Shown here: piece by piece, positions 1 to 8,371 of the stretch | How positions within the stretch are numbered: the stretch's first letter is position 1 | How the letters are laid out: the number at the start of each line of letters is the position of its first letter | Assembly: GCA_026400845.1 (NCBI GenBank) | Contig: JAPLOH010000046.1 | Location: 1 to 40,101, forward strand | Source: Alphaproteobacteria bacterium | GTDB lineage: Bacteria > Pseudomonadota > Alphaproteobacteria > Acetobacterales > Acetobacteraceae | Direction of reading: 5' to 3' | Length of the DNA: 40,101 nucleotides | Made by a program: the position numbers and the translations under genes | The notes under the pieces: generated by a model | Database searches by the model: none | What the model was told of the DNA's origin: nothing | What the model saw: only the letters and a program-made list of their open reading frames with translations

Positions 1-858
1 GCCTCGCGCCGCCAGGCCGCCTGGGGCGAGCGCTACCGGCTGTGGTGCAGTTTCCGCGCCAATGGTCTCGCCATGGGCGGGCTTATCGTCGTCGTCGTTA
101 TGGTGGTGTTCTCCCTCGCCGCGCCGCTGCTGGCCACGCATGACCCCGGGTTGCAGGAGCTTTCCAACCGCCTCGCCCGCCCCTCGGCCACGCATTGGAT
201 GGGCACCGACGAACTCGGTCGTGACGTGTGGTCGCGCATTCTCTACGGCGGGCGGGTGACGCTCGGCATGGTGGTTGCCGTGGTGATCCTGGTGGCACCG
301 CTCGGCCTCGCGGTCGGCTGCATCGCCGGCTATTTCGGCGGCTTCGCCGACCGCGCGCTGATGCGGGTGACCGACGTGTTCCTCGCCTTCCCGCGCCTGA
401 TCCTGGCGCTCGCCTTCGTCGCCGCCATCAAGCCCGGCATCACCTCGGCGATTTTCGCCATCGTGCTGACGGCCTGGCCGCCCTATGCGCGCCTCTCCCG
501 CGCCGAGACGATGACGATCCGCAATACCGATTTCATCGCGGCCGTGCGCCTCACCGGCGCCTCGCCGGCGCGGATCATCCTGCGCCATGTCGTCCCCCTC
601 TGCCTCGGCTCGCTGGTAGTGCGCGTTACGCTCGACATGAGCTCCATCATCCTCACCGCCGCCTCGCTCGGCTTCCTCGGCATGGGCGCCCAGCCGCCCT
701 CGCCGGAATGGGGCGCCATGATCGCGACTGCGCGCCGGTTCATCCTGGAGCAGTGGTGGGTGCCGACCATCCCCGGCATCGCGATTTTTGTCGCCTCGCT
801 GGCCTTCAACCTCCTGGGCGACGGGCTGCGCGACGTGCTCGACCCGAAGCAGCGATGA
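1..858 (+). CDS. DppC/OppC-type ABC transporter permease, 5' end cut by window
   Basis: Inner-membrane permease subunit of a peptide/nickel-class ABC importer. The frame is open from base 1. The residues before the first internal ATG (position 73) match the usual cytoplasmic leader of DppC proteins, so the true start lies upstream of the window and 285 residues are visible. A first membrane segment (LIVVVVMVVFSLAAPLLA) is followed by the periplasmic motif MGTDELGRDVWSRILYGGR, typical of this family. The ATPase-docking loop is seen as AAVRLTGASPARIILRHVVP. The gene belongs with the two ATPase genes downstream, but an unusual palindromic repeat (870-944) separates them. The substrate cannot be told from the permease; peptides, nickel, glutathione or opines are possible. 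Family call is firm. Confidence 0.93.
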   Translation, partial: ASRRQAAWGERYRLWCSFRANGLAMGGLIVVVVMVVFSLAAPLLATHDPGLQELSNRLARPSATHWMGTDELGRDVWSRILYGGRVTLGMVVAVVILVAPLGLAVGCIAGYFGGFADRALMRVTDVFLAFPRLILALAFVAAIKPGITSAIFAIVLTAWPPYARLSRAETMTIRNTDFIAAVRLTGASPARIILRHVVPLCLGSLVVRVTLDMSSIILTAASLGFLGMGAQPPSPEWGAMIATARRFILEQWWVPTIPGIAIFVASLAFNLLGDGLRDVLDPKQR

Positions 859-869
859 TGAAAATGAGT

Positions 870-944
870 AAAAGTTTTTTGCTTCTTTTTTTCAAAAAAG
901 AAGTGCTTTCTTTTTTTGAAAAAAAGAAGCAAAAAACTTTGCTC
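870..944. repeat. Dispersed A/T-rich palindromic element, copy A (double module)
   Basis: A 75-bp, almost GC-free stretch in a high-GC operon. Two modules lie back to back in inverted orientation: the left arm from 871 and the reverse complement of the right arm ending at 940 agree over about 29 bases (AAAGTTTTTTGCTTC and onward). Each arm can also fold on itself (GCTTCTTTTTT pairing with AAAAAAGAAG). It begins 12 bp after the dppC-type stop codon and ends just before the start of the next ATPase gene. It could act as an attenuator or RNA-processing site inside the operon. Related copies occur at 8238, 16199, 21309, 25974 and, degenerate, 31168. Confidence 0.9.
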
Positions 945-959
945 GTTTGGTGCTGAGTG

Positions 960-1787
960 ATGCGGGTCGAAATCGAGAACCTCACCATCGCCTTCCCGAC
1001 CGCGACCGGCATCAGCCACGCCGTGCGCGGGGTTTCGCTTGATCTTGGCAACGAGAAACTTGGCATCGTCGGCGAGAGCGGTTCGGGCAAGTCGCTCACC
1101 GCGCGTTCCATCCTCAAGCTGCTGCCGCGCTCCGCCCAGATCACCGCCGACAAGCTCAGTTTTGACGGCATTGACGTGCTCACCGCCAGCGAAAGCGCCA
1201 TGCGCGCCATTCGCGGCAAGCGTGCCGGGCTGATCCTGCAAGACCCGAAATACTCGCTCAACCCGGTGATGACCGCGGGCGACCAGATCGCAGAATCCTG
1301 GCGCATGCACCGCAAGGGCAGCGCGCGGGAAGCCCGCGAGGCGACAATGGACCTGCTCGCCCAGGTGAAAATCAACGACCCCGCCCGCGTCTTCGGCGCC
1401 TATCCACATGAGTTGTCGGGCGGCATGGGCCAGCGCGTGATGATCGCGATGATGCTGGCGCCCGATCCCGAACTGCTGATCGCCGACGAGCCGACCAGCG
1501 CCCTCGATGCCACCGTGCAGGCGGAAATTCTCCGCCTGATGGAGGATCTGGTGGCGCGGCGCGGCATGTCGCTCATCCTCATCAGCCACGATCTGCCGCT
1601 GGTTTCGCATTTCTGCGACCGGGTGGCGGTGATGTATGCCGGCCGCATCGTCGAGCAGCTTGGCGCAGGCGAGCTGGCCCAGGCCCACCATCCCTATACC
1701 CGCGGCCTGCTCGACTGCATGCCCGCGCTCTCCCAGCCCAAGTCGCGGCTGCCGGTGATGACGCGCGATCCGGCGTGGCTCCTATGA
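960..1787 (+). CDS. DppD/OppD-type ABC transporter ATP-binding protein
   Basis: Cytoplasmic ATPase that powers the peptide/nickel-class importer, 275 residues. Walker A GESGSGKS is at residues 38-45, the ABC signature reads LSGGMGQRVMIAMML, and Walker B plus D-loop reads LLIADEPTSALD. A GTG at 957 is directly in front of the ATG at 960; ATG is preferred although neither has a strong ribosome binding site, because palindromic repeat A occupies the space upstream. It overlaps the next ATPase by four bases (ATGA), implying translational coupling. At 275 residues it lacks most of the C-terminal oligopeptide/dipeptide extension found in longer DppD proteins. Function is secure at family level; substrate is unknown. 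Confidence 0.95.
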   Translation: MRVEIENLTIAFPTATGISHAVRGVSLDLGNEKLGIVGESGSGKSLTARSILKLLPRSAQITADKLSFDGIDVLTASESAMRAIRGKRAGLILQDPKYSLNPVMTAGDQIAESWRMHRKGSAREAREATMDLLAQVKINDPARVFGAYPHELSGGMGQRVMIAMMLAPDPELLIADEPTSALDATVQAEILRLMEDLVARRGMSLILISHDLPLVSHFCDRVAVMYAGRIVEQLGAGELAQAHHPYTRGLLDCMPALSQPKSRLPVMTRDPAWLL

Positions 1788-2521
1788 TCACTATCGAGAA
1801 CCTGCATGTCCGCTTCGGCAAGGTCCATGCGGTGCGTGGCATATCCTTCACCGTGCCGGCCGGCTCGTCGTTCGGCATCGTCGGTGAATCGGGCTCGGGA
1901 AAGTCCACCGTGCTGCGCGCGCTCTCCGGGCTCAACGATGACTGGACCGGGGCGATGCGCATCAAGGGCACGGCGCTGGCACCCGGCCGCGGCAAGGACT
2001 TCTTCCGTCGCGTGCAGATGGTCTTCCAGGACCCCTACGGCTCGCTGCATCCCCGCCAGACCGTCGATCGCGCGCTCTCCGAGCCGCTCGTGGTGCACGG
2101 GATGGATGACCACGAGGCCCGCATCCTGCGTGCCCTCTCCGAAGTCGCGTTGCCCGCCTCGGTACGGTTTCGCTACCCGCATCAGCTCTCCGGTGGCCAG
2201 CGCCAACGCGTCGCCGTCGCCCGGGCGCTGATGGCCGAGCCCGAAGTGCTGCTGCTCGACGAGCCGACCTCGGCGCTCGACGTCTCGGTGCAGGCCGAGG
2301 TGCTGAACCTGCTGGCCGACCTGCAGGAGCGCCGCGGCCTCACCTACGTGCTGGTGAGCCACAACCTCGCGGTGGTCGCCCATCTCTGCCCGGTGGTGGG
2401 GGTGATGCAAGGCGGCGAGATGGTCGAGATCGTCAGCCGCGATGATCTGCGCGCCGGCCGCACGGTGCATCCGCACACCACCGAACTGCGCCGGCTGAGC
2501 ACGGAGTTGGAGGAGGCCTGA
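1784..2521 (+). CDS. DppF/OppF-type ABC transporter ATP-binding protein
   Basis: Second cytoplasmic ATPase of the importer, 245 residues. Walker A GESGSGKS starts near residue 34, the signature is LSGGQRQRVAVARALM, and Walker B is EVLLLDEPTSALD. The ATG at 1784 overlaps the previous stop as ATGA; an in-frame GTG at 1775 would add three residues inside the preceding gene and is not favoured. It is shorter than the approximately 320 residues common for DppF and has almost no C-terminal extension. It ends with TGATG shared with the following gene. It should form a heterodimer with the 960-1787 product under the DppB/DppC permeases. Confidence 0.95.
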   Translation: MITIENLHVRFGKVHAVRGISFTVPAGSSFGIVGESGSGKSTVLRALSGLNDDWTGAMRIKGTALAPGRGKDFFRRVQMVFQDPYGSLHPRQTVDRALSEPLVVHGMDDHEARILRALSEVALPASVRFRYPHQLSGGQRQRVAVARALMAEPEVLLLDEPTSALDVSVQAEVLNLLADLQERRGLTYVLVSHNLAVVAHLCPVVGVMQGGEMVEIVSRDDLRAGRTVHPHTTELRRLSTELEEA

Positions 2522-3267
2522 TGCTTGGAATGGAGACGGTTCGACTTCAATGCTTCAGTTGCTGTCGGGAGACAAACCAAGAATGTCTTTGGCGAACAAT
2601 TCGAACTGAAGAATACGAAGCTGCTCGTGACGATCTTGATTGGGACGGCAAGCGCGTTTTTTTTCGCCGCCGCTATTCCGTAACGGCATGCAAGGGATGC
2701 GACAACATTAGATTAATCGCTGAGAGTGAAGGTGAATTCCACACGTCTTTACCAATATCTGGCGACTTCGAAACCCCTTCGTACCTTGATGAGCCTGACG
2801 AAGTGTTGGTGGAACGACGTCAGCGCATGCGAGCAATGCCGGTTTGGTGGAATGCGTTGCCGGACGCGGAAATGGTGCGATTTGGACATGAAGTCTACGG
2901 TGCTTTGGGCAATGGTTGGCTTCATCTGGCGTTTATGGGGATGCGAAGGATCGTCGAACGGATGATGGTTCGCTCGGTGGGGGATCAGGGGAGTTTTCAT
3001 AAAACCACGGCTGCGTTTTCTGACAAAGAGAACCTCGGCGCACGACCGAGAGATGCTATCAAGGCTCTGATCGCGTTCGGAAATGCCGCAACGCATCGAA
3101 AAGTCGAGACAGGCGATCCCGTATTGAATTCGAGCATCTTTGAAGTCTTCGAAGCGTTGCTATATCAGCACTATATCCTGCCTAACGTAACCGGCGAGGT
3201 CGAGAATGCCACATCCGCAAAGCCGGATAGACCGAAACCGCCCTCCATACCTGACGCCCCCGGTTGA
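2521..3267 (+). CDS. DUF4145-like protein with N-terminal zinc ribbon
   Basis: A 248-residue protein of unknown function. Paired cysteines C11/C14 and C57/C60 (CFSC and CKGC) look like a zinc ribbon. The C-terminal half is helical with a GNAATH motif at residues 187-192, the pattern I associate with DUF4145 proteins, some of which occur with restriction or defence genes. The start ATG overlaps the dppF-type stop (TGATG); an internal ATG at 2530 is an alternative. Base composition is clearly more AT-rich and codon use less biased than on either side (runs such as tttttttt near 2660), which suggests recent acquisition into the operon. The domain assignment rests on pattern memory, not on a search. 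Confidence 0.7.
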   Translation: MLGMETVRLQCFSCCRETNQECLWRTIRTEEYEAARDDLDWDGKRVFFRRRYSVTACKGCDNIRLIAESEGEFHTSLPISGDFETPSYLDEPDEVLVERRQRMRAMPVWWNALPDAEMVRFGHEVYGALGNGWLHLAFMGMRRIVERMMVRSVGDQGSFHKTTAAFSDKENLGARPRDAIKALIAFGNAATHRKVETGDPVLNSSIFEVFEALLYQHYILPNVTGEVENATSAKPDRPKPPSIPDAPG

Positions 3268-3352
3268 ACGGGGTCCCCAGGGAAATACTAACTAAGTCGC
3301 GAGGCCGCTGACATATGCGGTCGGGACAACAATGGGGGTACGAGGAGGCTTA

Positions 3353-5173
3353 ATGCGCGCTGGCAATAGGTTCTGGACCGAAAAAGTTCTCGCCCGCGAC
3401 GGCGTCGGCCTGGCCACCGACATCTATCTACCCGATGGCGCCGGCCCCTTCCCGGTGGTGCTGGAGCGCACCCCCTACGGGCGCGATCTCGTCAGCCGCA
3501 GCGAGCGCACGGCGGCCGACCCCAACCCCATCACGCGCGCCGATCTCGCCGGGTTTTTCACCGCGCATGGCTATGCCGTGGTGTTCCAGGATAATCGCGG
3601 CCGCCATGGTTCGGAGGGCGTATTCGTCAAATACCTCTCGGACGGCGAGGACGGCTTTGACTGCTGCGCCTGGATCATGGCGCAGGAGTGGTGCGACGGG
3701 CGCATCTGCACCATGGGCCTCTCCTATGCCGCCCATACCCAGGCGGCACTCGGCTGTCTCGATGCCCCGGGGGTGGTGGCCCAGGTGCTCGACAGCGGCG
3801 GTTTCGCCGATGCCTGGCGCGGCGGTATCCGCCAATGGGGCGCCTTCGAGCTGAAACAGGCGACCTGGGCACACAAGCAGGCCATCCTCTCGCCGGAGGC
3901 GCAGGCGGACCCGGTGATGAAGGCGGCGCTCGAGGCCGAGGATATCCGCGACTGGTTCACCCGCATGCCCTGGCAGCCCGGCCACTCGCCGCTGCGCCAT
4001 CACCCCGCCTACGAGGCCTATCTGTTCGACCAGTGGCGCCACGGGGCCTTCGACGGCTACTGGCAGCAGGTCGGCATCTGGGCGGAGGGGTTCCACCCCC
4101 GCTACAGCATGGCCGATTGCGTCCACATGTCGTCCTGGTACGACGCCTATCCGCTGACCGCGACGGGGAACTATCTCGGGCTGAAGAGCGCCGGGCGTGG
4201 CCCGCAGCGCCTCATCCTCGGCCCCTGGACCCACGGCGACCGCAGCGACACGGTGTTCGGTGATGTCGATTTCGGCCCTGACGCGGCGATCGACTCCTGG
4301 ACCGGTGACTGGCGGCAGTATCGGCTGCGCCACTTCGACAGCGTCATCAAAGGCATCCCCAACCCGGAACCGCCGGTGCGGCTGTTCATGATGGGCGGAG
4401 GATCGGGGCGCAAAACGGCGGACGGGCACCTCGCCCATGGCGGCCACTGGCTGCGTTTCGCCGACTGGCCGCCGCCCGCTTCGGTGCCGACCGCGTTTCA
4501 CCTCCACCCCGCCGGGCTGCTCGACCCCGCCGCCCCCGGCGAGGACGCCGAGCCGGTGTCCTTCGATTTCGACCCCGCGAACCCGGTGCCGACCATCGGC
4601 GGCACCCTCACCAGCATGGAGCCGGTGGCGTCCGGCGGCGCCTGGAACCAGGTCGAGGGCCGCGATTTCTTCGGCTGCAAACCGCCATATCTGCCGCTCG
4701 CCTCGCGTGCCGACGTCGTGGTGTTCCAGACCCAGCCGCTCACCGCCCCCGTCCGCGTCGCCGGGCCGCTGACCGCGACGCTTTGGGTCGCCACCGATGC
4801 GCCGGACACCGATTTCACGGCGAAACTGCTCGACGTCTACCCCGCCTCCGCCGATTATCCACAGGGCTACGCTTTGCTGCTGGCCGATGGCATCTGCCGT
4901 CTGCGCTACGCCGAGGACCCCGCCCGCCCGCGCCTGCGCAAACCCGGCGAAGTGGTGAAAATCACCGTCACCCTGTTCCCTACGGCGAACCTGTTCATGC
5001 CCGGCCACCGTATCCGGCTCGACATCTCGTCCTCCAATTTCCCGAAATACGACGTCAACCCCAACACCGGCGAGCCTGAGGGCGCGGCTCGGCGCAAGCG
5101 CATTGCGGTGAATACGGTGTTCATGGACGCGGGCCGGCCGAGCCATGTGACGCTGTTCCTGTTGGCGGGGTGA
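3353..5173 (+). CDS. CocE/NonD-family serine hydrolase
   Basis: A 606-residue alpha/beta hydrolase of the family of cocaine esterase and X-prolyl dipeptidyl aminopeptidase. The nucleophile elbow is MGLSYAAHTQAA (Ser124). The probable catalytic Asp is in SSWYD (Asp264) and His in LGPWTHGD (His294). The C-terminal part is the jelly-roll X-Pro DAP domain, with VRVAGPLTATLWVATDAPDT typical of it. The start at 3353 is chosen over 3332 because AGGAGG lies at 3343-3348, four bases upstream. No signal peptide is seen, so it is probably cytoplasmic. Beside a peptide-class ABC operon it may process imported peptides or esters, but substrate is inference. Confidence 0.88.
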   Translation: MRAGNRFWTEKVLARDGVGLATDIYLPDGAGPFPVVLERTPYGRDLVSRSERTAADPNPITRADLAGFFTAHGYAVVFQDNRGRHGSEGVFVKYLSDGEDGFDCCAWIMAQEWCDGRICTMGLSYAAHTQAALGCLDAPGVVAQVLDSGGFADAWRGGIRQWGAFELKQATWAHKQAILSPEAQADPVMKAALEAEDIRDWFTRMPWQPGHSPLRHHPAYEAYLFDQWRHGAFDGYWQQVGIWAEGFHPRYSMADCVHMSSWYDAYPLTATGNYLGLKSAGRGPQRLILGPWTHGDRSDTVFGDVDFGPDAAIDSWTGDWRQYRLRHFDSVIKGIPNPEPPVRLFMMGGGSGRKTADGHLAHGGHWLRFADWPPPASVPTAFHLHPAGLLDPAAPGEDAEPVSFDFDPANPVPTIGGTLTSMEPVASGGAWNQVEGRDFFGCKPPYLPLASRADVVVFQTQPLTAPVRVAGPLTATLWVATDAPDTDFTAKLLDVYPASADYPQGYALLLADGICRLRYAEDPARPRLRKPGEVVKITVTLFPTANLFMPGHRIRLDISSSNFPKYDVNPNTGEPEGAARRKRIAVNTVFMDAGRPSHVTLFLLAG

Positions 5174-5176
5174 GGT

Positions 5177-5221
5177 ATACTGTGATACTGTGAGACCATG
5201 AAGAACATCACAGTTTCTGTG
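5177..5221 (+). promoter_or_regulatory. Putative autoregulatory operator of the toxin-antitoxin operon
   Basis: The heptamer ACTGTGA occurs twice in tandem (5179-5185 and 5187-5193) as part of the perfect direct repeat ATACTGTG/ATACTGTG (5177-5192). Its inverse TCACAGT occurs at 5208-5214, inside the first codons of the antitoxin, where CACAG-TTT-CTGTG (5209-5221) also forms an inverted repeat. Such half-sites straddling the start codon fit autorepression by a ribbon-helix-helix antitoxin. Only 24 bp separate the upstream stop from the antitoxin ATG. Confidence 0.5.
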
Positions 5222-5443
5222 GACGACGAGACCTACCGCCGGGCGCGCGTGAAGGCGGCGGAGGCGGATACTTCGGTCTCAGCGCTGGTGCGTCGCTTCC
5301 TCGCCGATCTCGCCGGCGGTGAGACGGAGGAGGAGCGCTTTGCCCGACTGCTCCGGCTGGAACAGGAGGCACGAGCGCGGATCACCAATTTCAGTGCCGC
5401 CGACCGCCTCAGCCGGGATGAACTTCACGATCGCAGCCGTTGA
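5198..5443 (+). CDS. Ribbon-helix-helix type antitoxin (VapB-like)
   Basis: An 81-residue protein that should bind DNA and neutralise the PIN toxin encoded next to it. The N-terminus MKNITVSVDDETYRRARVKA is a typical ribbon-helix-helix beta strand and first helix. The acidic, Arg-rich C-terminal tail is the usual toxin-binding part. Its stop (TGA 5441-5443) lies just before the toxin start at 5449, in the usual antitoxin-first order. No good Shine-Dalgarno sequence is visible; repeated ACTGTGA half-sites overlap its start region. Confidence 0.85.
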   Translation: MKNITVSVDDETYRRARVKAAEADTSVSALVRRFLADLAGGETEEERFARLLRLEQEARARITNFSAADRLSRDELHDRSR

Positions 5444-5448
5444 GGCGC

Positions 5449-5856
5449 ATGCGTTTCGTCGACACCAACATCCTGCTCTATTCGGTCTCAACGGCGCCGG
5501 AAGAGGCGCCCAAGCGGCAATGCGCCGAAGCGCTGCTTCGATCCGGAGACCTCGCGGTGTCCGCACAGGTTCTGCAGGAATTCTTCGCCCAGGCGACCCG
5601 GCCGACCCGAAAGGATCGCGTGCCCGATGCCGACGCGCGGCAAATCGTACTGGGGCTGACCAGGCTTCCCGTGCAGCCAATGACCGTGGAACTGATATTC
5701 GCGGCGATCGACATCCGCGCCCGCCACGGCTTTTCCTACTGGGACAGCGCCATCCTCGCCGCGGCGCTCGCGCTCGGCTGCGACACCTTGCTGACCGAGG
5801 ACCTCAGCCATGGCCAGCGGATCGACGGCCTCACCGTCATCAACCCATTCCTGTAA
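5449..5856 (+). CDS. vapC: PIN-domain toxin (VapC-like ribonuclease)
   Basis: A 135-residue PIN-domain protein, expected to be a Mg-dependent ribonuclease held inactive by the antitoxin upstream. The acidic set is complete: Asp5 in MRFVDTN, Glu44 in VLQEFF, Asp99 in SYWDS and Asp118 in TEDL. The ATG at 5449 is preferred to a TTG at 5440, because VapC proteins normally start only a few residues before the first Asp. All active-site residues are kept, so it appears functional. RNA target unknown. Confidence 0.88.
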   Translation: MRFVDTNILLYSVSTAPEEAPKRQCAEALLRSGDLAVSAQVLQEFFAQATRPTRKDRVPDADARQIVLGLTRLPVQPMTVELIFAAIDIRARHGFSYWDSAILAAALALGCDTLLTEDLSHGQRIDGLTVINPFL

Positions 5857-5871
5857 CCCGGACAACCCGCC

Positions 5872-6549
5872 ATGCCGCAGCCCGACCACATCTCCGCCTT
5901 CGGCGTGCCCGACGCCGCCGCGCTCGACGACGACCTCAAGGCGATCTGGGCGAAATGCGTGGAGAAGCTGGGCTTCGTGCCCAACGTCTATCAGACCTTT
6001 AGCCTCAAGCCCCAGCGCCTACGCCATTTCATGGCGATGTATAACGACATCATGCTGGCGCCCTCCGGCCTGTCGAAGCTGGAGCGCGAGATGATCGCCG
6101 TCGTCGTGTCCTCGGCCAACCGTTGCTACTACTGCCTGGTCGCCCATGGTGCCGCGGTGCGCCAGCTCTCGGGCGATCCCGAGCTCGGCGAGATGATGGC
6201 GCTCAACTACCGCGTGGCGAAGCTCGACGCACGGCCGCGCGCGATGCTGGATTTCGCCTGGAAAATGACCACCACGCCCTGGCTGGTCGATGACGCCGAC
6301 CGCGCCGGCCTGCGCCTGCTCGGTCTCTCAGAGGCGGACCTGTTCGACCTCGGCGAGACCGTGGCGTTCTTCAATCTCTCCAACCGCATGGCCTCGGCGA
6401 GCGACATGATGCCGAACCGCGAATACCATACGGCCGCGCGCGGCGCGATCACGCCGCCGCCCGCTGCTGCCGTCGATCGCGCCCCCCCAGCCGGTCAGAG
6501 CGCGGTGGTACTGAAGAAAATGCCCGCGAAGCCGGGGATCAAACGTTGA
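5872..6549 (+). CDS. AhpD-like peroxidase-related protein (carboxymuconolactone decarboxylase family)
   Basis: A 225-residue protein of the CMD/AhpD fold. The redox motif CYYCLVAH supplies Cys85, Cys88 and His92, the pattern of alkylhydroperoxidase AhpD and of the peroxidase-related subfamily, so a thiol-dependent peroxidase or disulfide reductase activity is likely. A Pro/Ala-rich tail of about 35 residues follows the domain. It starts 15 bp after the toxin gene and may be cotranscribed with it. Its 3' end overlaps the convergent ychF gene by 11 bp (stops at 6547-6549 and 6539-6541), leaving no room for a separate terminator. Confidence 0.85.
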   Translation: MPQPDHISAFGVPDAAALDDDLKAIWAKCVEKLGFVPNVYQTFSLKPQRLRHFMAMYNDIMLAPSGLSKLEREMIAVVVSSANRCYYCLVAHGAAVRQLSGDPELGEMMALNYRVAKLDARPRAMLDFAWKMTTTPWLVDDADRAGLRLLGLSEADLFDLGETVAFFNLSNRMASASDMMPNREYHTAARGAITPPPAAAVDRAPPAGQSAVVLKKMPAKPGIKR

Positions 6550-7633
6550 AGCGGAACAGCAGCACGTCGCCGTCCTTGACCACGTATTCCTTGCCCTCGA
6601 CGCGCATTTTCCCCGCCTCCTTGGCGCCTGCCTCGCCCTTCAAGCCGACGTAGTCGTCGTAGGCGATGGTTTCGCAGGCGATGAAGCCGCGTTCGAAGTC
6701 ATTATGGATCACCGCGGCCGCCTGTGGCGCCTTGGTGCCCCGCACGATGGTCCAGGCGCGCGCCTCCTTCGGCCCGCAGGTGAAGTAGGTGACCAGGCCG
6801 AGCAGCGCGTAGCCGGCGCCGATCACCCGGTCGAGCCCGCTGTCGGCGAGGCCGAGACCGTCGAGAAATTCGGCGCGGTCCTCGGCCGGTAGCTGCGCCA
6901 CCTCGGCCTCGATCGCCGCCGACACCACCACGCACCGCGCGCCCTCCTCGGCGGCGCGCGCGGCGACCCGGGCGGAGAAGGCGTTGCCGGTGGCGGCCGC
7001 AGTCTCCTCGACGTTGCAGACATACAGCACCGGCTTGCTGGTGAGCAGTTGCAGCCGCCGCACCGCCTCCGCCTCGCCGGGCGGAATGGCGGTGCGGGCC
7101 GGCCGGCCGGCCTGCAGGGCGACGACGATCGGCTCCATCAGCGCGACCAGCGCGATGTTCTCCTTGTCGCCGCCGCGCGCCTTCTTCTGCGCCGCGTAGA
7201 GCCGCTTCTCCAGGCTGTCGAGATCGGCCAGCATCAGTTCGGTCTCGACCGTCTCGGCATCGCGGATCGGGTCGACGCTGCCCTCGACATGGGTGACGTC
7301 GCTGTCCTCGAAGCAGCGCAGCACGTGGACGATGGCGTCGACCTCGCGGATATTGGCGAGGAACTGGTTGCCGAGCCCCTCGCCCTTGGAGGCGCCGCGC
7401 ACCAGGCCGGCGATGTCCACGAACTCCAGGCTGGTCGGCACCGTCTTCTGGCTTTTGCCGACCCTGGTCAGCATGTCGAGCCGCGGATCGGGCACCGCGA
7501 CGCGCCCGACATTGGGCTCGATGGTGCAGAACGGGTAGTTCGCCGCCTGCGCCGCAACGGTGGCGGTGAGGGCGTTGAACAGGGTGGATTTGCCGACATT
7601 GGGCAGGCCGACGATGCCGCAGTTGAAACCCAT
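6539..7633 (-). CDS. ychF: Redox-responsive ATPase YchF (Obg-related)
   Basis: A 364-residue P-loop protein of the TRAFAC class that binds ATP rather than GTP and associates with ribosomes. G1 is GLPNVGKS (residues 9-16), G3 is DIAG (73-76), and the G4 position reads NVEE (207-210) instead of NKxD, as expected for an ATP-preferring YchF. A TGS domain closes the C-terminus. Start and length agree with the family. The ATG directly abuts the pth stop codon (TAGATG), so the two genes are translationally linked. Confidence 0.97.
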   Translation of the reverse strand: MGFNCGIVGLPNVGKSTLFNALTATVAAQAANYPFCTIEPNVGRVAVPDPRLDMLTRVGKSQKTVPTSLEFVDIAGLVRGASKGEGLGNQFLANIREVDAIVHVLRCFEDSDVTHVEGSVDPIRDAETVETELMLADLDSLEKRLYAAQKKARGGDKENIALVALMEPIVVALQAGRPARTAIPPGEAEAVRRLQLLTSKPVLYVCNVEETAAATGNAFSARVAARAAEEGARCVVVSAAIEAEVAQLPAEDRAEFLDGLGLADSGLDRVIGAGYALLGLVTYFTCGPKEARAWTIVRGTKAPQAAAVIHNDFERGFIACETIAYDDYVGLKGEAGAKEAGKMRVEGKEYVVKDGDVLLFRFNV

Positions 7634-8212
7634 CTATTTGACATCCTGTGTGAGCAGCGCGACGCGCGTCATGAAATCCTCGGGCTTCCCCGATGCCAGC
7701 AGCGGCGCCGCGCCGGCCACCGCATCGAGCAAGGCCACCAGCCAATCGCGATCCACCTTGGCGAAATCGCCCAGCACATGCCCGGTCACCCGTGCCTTGT
7801 CGCCGGGATGGCCAATGCCGAGCCGCACCCGCCAATAATCCGGCGTGGCGAGATGGCGGTCCATGCTGCGCAACCCGTTATGCCCGGCCGCCCCGCCGCC
7901 CTTCTTCACCCGAACTTTGCCCGGCGTGAGGTCGAGTTCATCATGGAACGCGGTGATGGCGTCCGGCGTCAGCTTGAAGAAGGCGGCGGCGGCCTGCACG
8001 GAGGTGCCGCTGTCGTTCATGTAGGTCATCGGCTTGAGGCCCATCACCTTCGCGCCACCGATGGTCCCCTCGGCCACCAGCCCCTTGAAACGGGGGCGCC
8101 AGGGGCCGAAGCGGTGGGTGGCGGCAATGACATCAAGCGCCATGAAACCGATATTGTGCCGCTGCCGCGCCATCTGCGGCTCGGGATTGCCAAGTCCGAC
8201 CCATAGCAGCAT
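7634..8212 (-). CDS. pth: Peptidyl-tRNA hydrolase
   Basis: A 192-residue enzyme that cleaves the ester bond of peptidyl-tRNAs released by stalled ribosomes. Expected active-site residues are all present: Asn9 in GLGNP, catalytic His19 in RQRHNIGF, Asn66 in YMNDSG, Asp91 in FHDELDL and Asn112 in GHNGLRS. It is placed between rplY and ychF, a conserved order in alphaproteobacteria. A long palindromic element (8238-8365) lies in the interval between rplY and this gene and could influence its expression. Confidence 0.97.
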   Translation of the reverse strand: MLLWVGLGNPEPQMARQRHNIGFMALDVIAATHRFGPWRPRFKGLVAEGTIGGAKVMGLKPMTYMNDSGTSVQAAAAFFKLTPDAITAFHDELDLTPGKVRVKKGGGAAGHNGLRSMDRHLATPDYWRVRLGIGHPGDKARVTGHVLGDFAKVDRDWLVALLDAVAGAAPLLASGKPEDFMTRVALLTQDVK

Positions 8213-8237
8213 GGCTGGTCTCCAGCGGGAGGAGGAA

Positions 8238-8365
8238 GGAAGCGCTTCTTTTTGAAAAAAGAAGCAAAAACTTTTCTATCCGTTGGCACCGCACTCTCCG
8301 CGGAGAGTACGGAGCCAAACGGATAAAAGTTTTTTGGTTCTTTTTTTCAAAAAAGAACCGCTTCC
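8238..8365. repeat. Dispersed palindromic element, copy B (long, two modules plus spacer)
   Basis: A 128-bp imperfect palindrome between rplY and pth. The outer arms begin GGAAGCG (8238) and end CGCTTCC (8365). Inside each is a hairpin of the type GGTTCTTTTTT/AAAAAAGAACC followed by AAAACTTTT or its complement. The centre carries ATCCGTT..GGC and its inverse around a perfect 16-bp palindrome, ACTCTCCGCGGAGAGT. On the minus strand it starts six bases after the rplY stop codon. The whole could form a long stem or cruciform and may attenuate transcription into pth and ychF. Confidence 0.9.
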
Positions 8366-8371
8366 CAGGCC

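Noticed and set aside
3428-5146. Minus-strand open frame of 572 codons opposite the hydrolase gene
   Set aside because: Arg/Gly/His-rich composition typical of antisense to a GC-rich gene, no ribosome binding site, and the plus strand carries clear family motifs.
8237-8365. Copy B considered as a simple Rho-independent terminator of rplY
   Set aside because: It has two inverted modules, a conserved spacer and dispersed relatives, which go beyond a terminator, although termination may be one effect.
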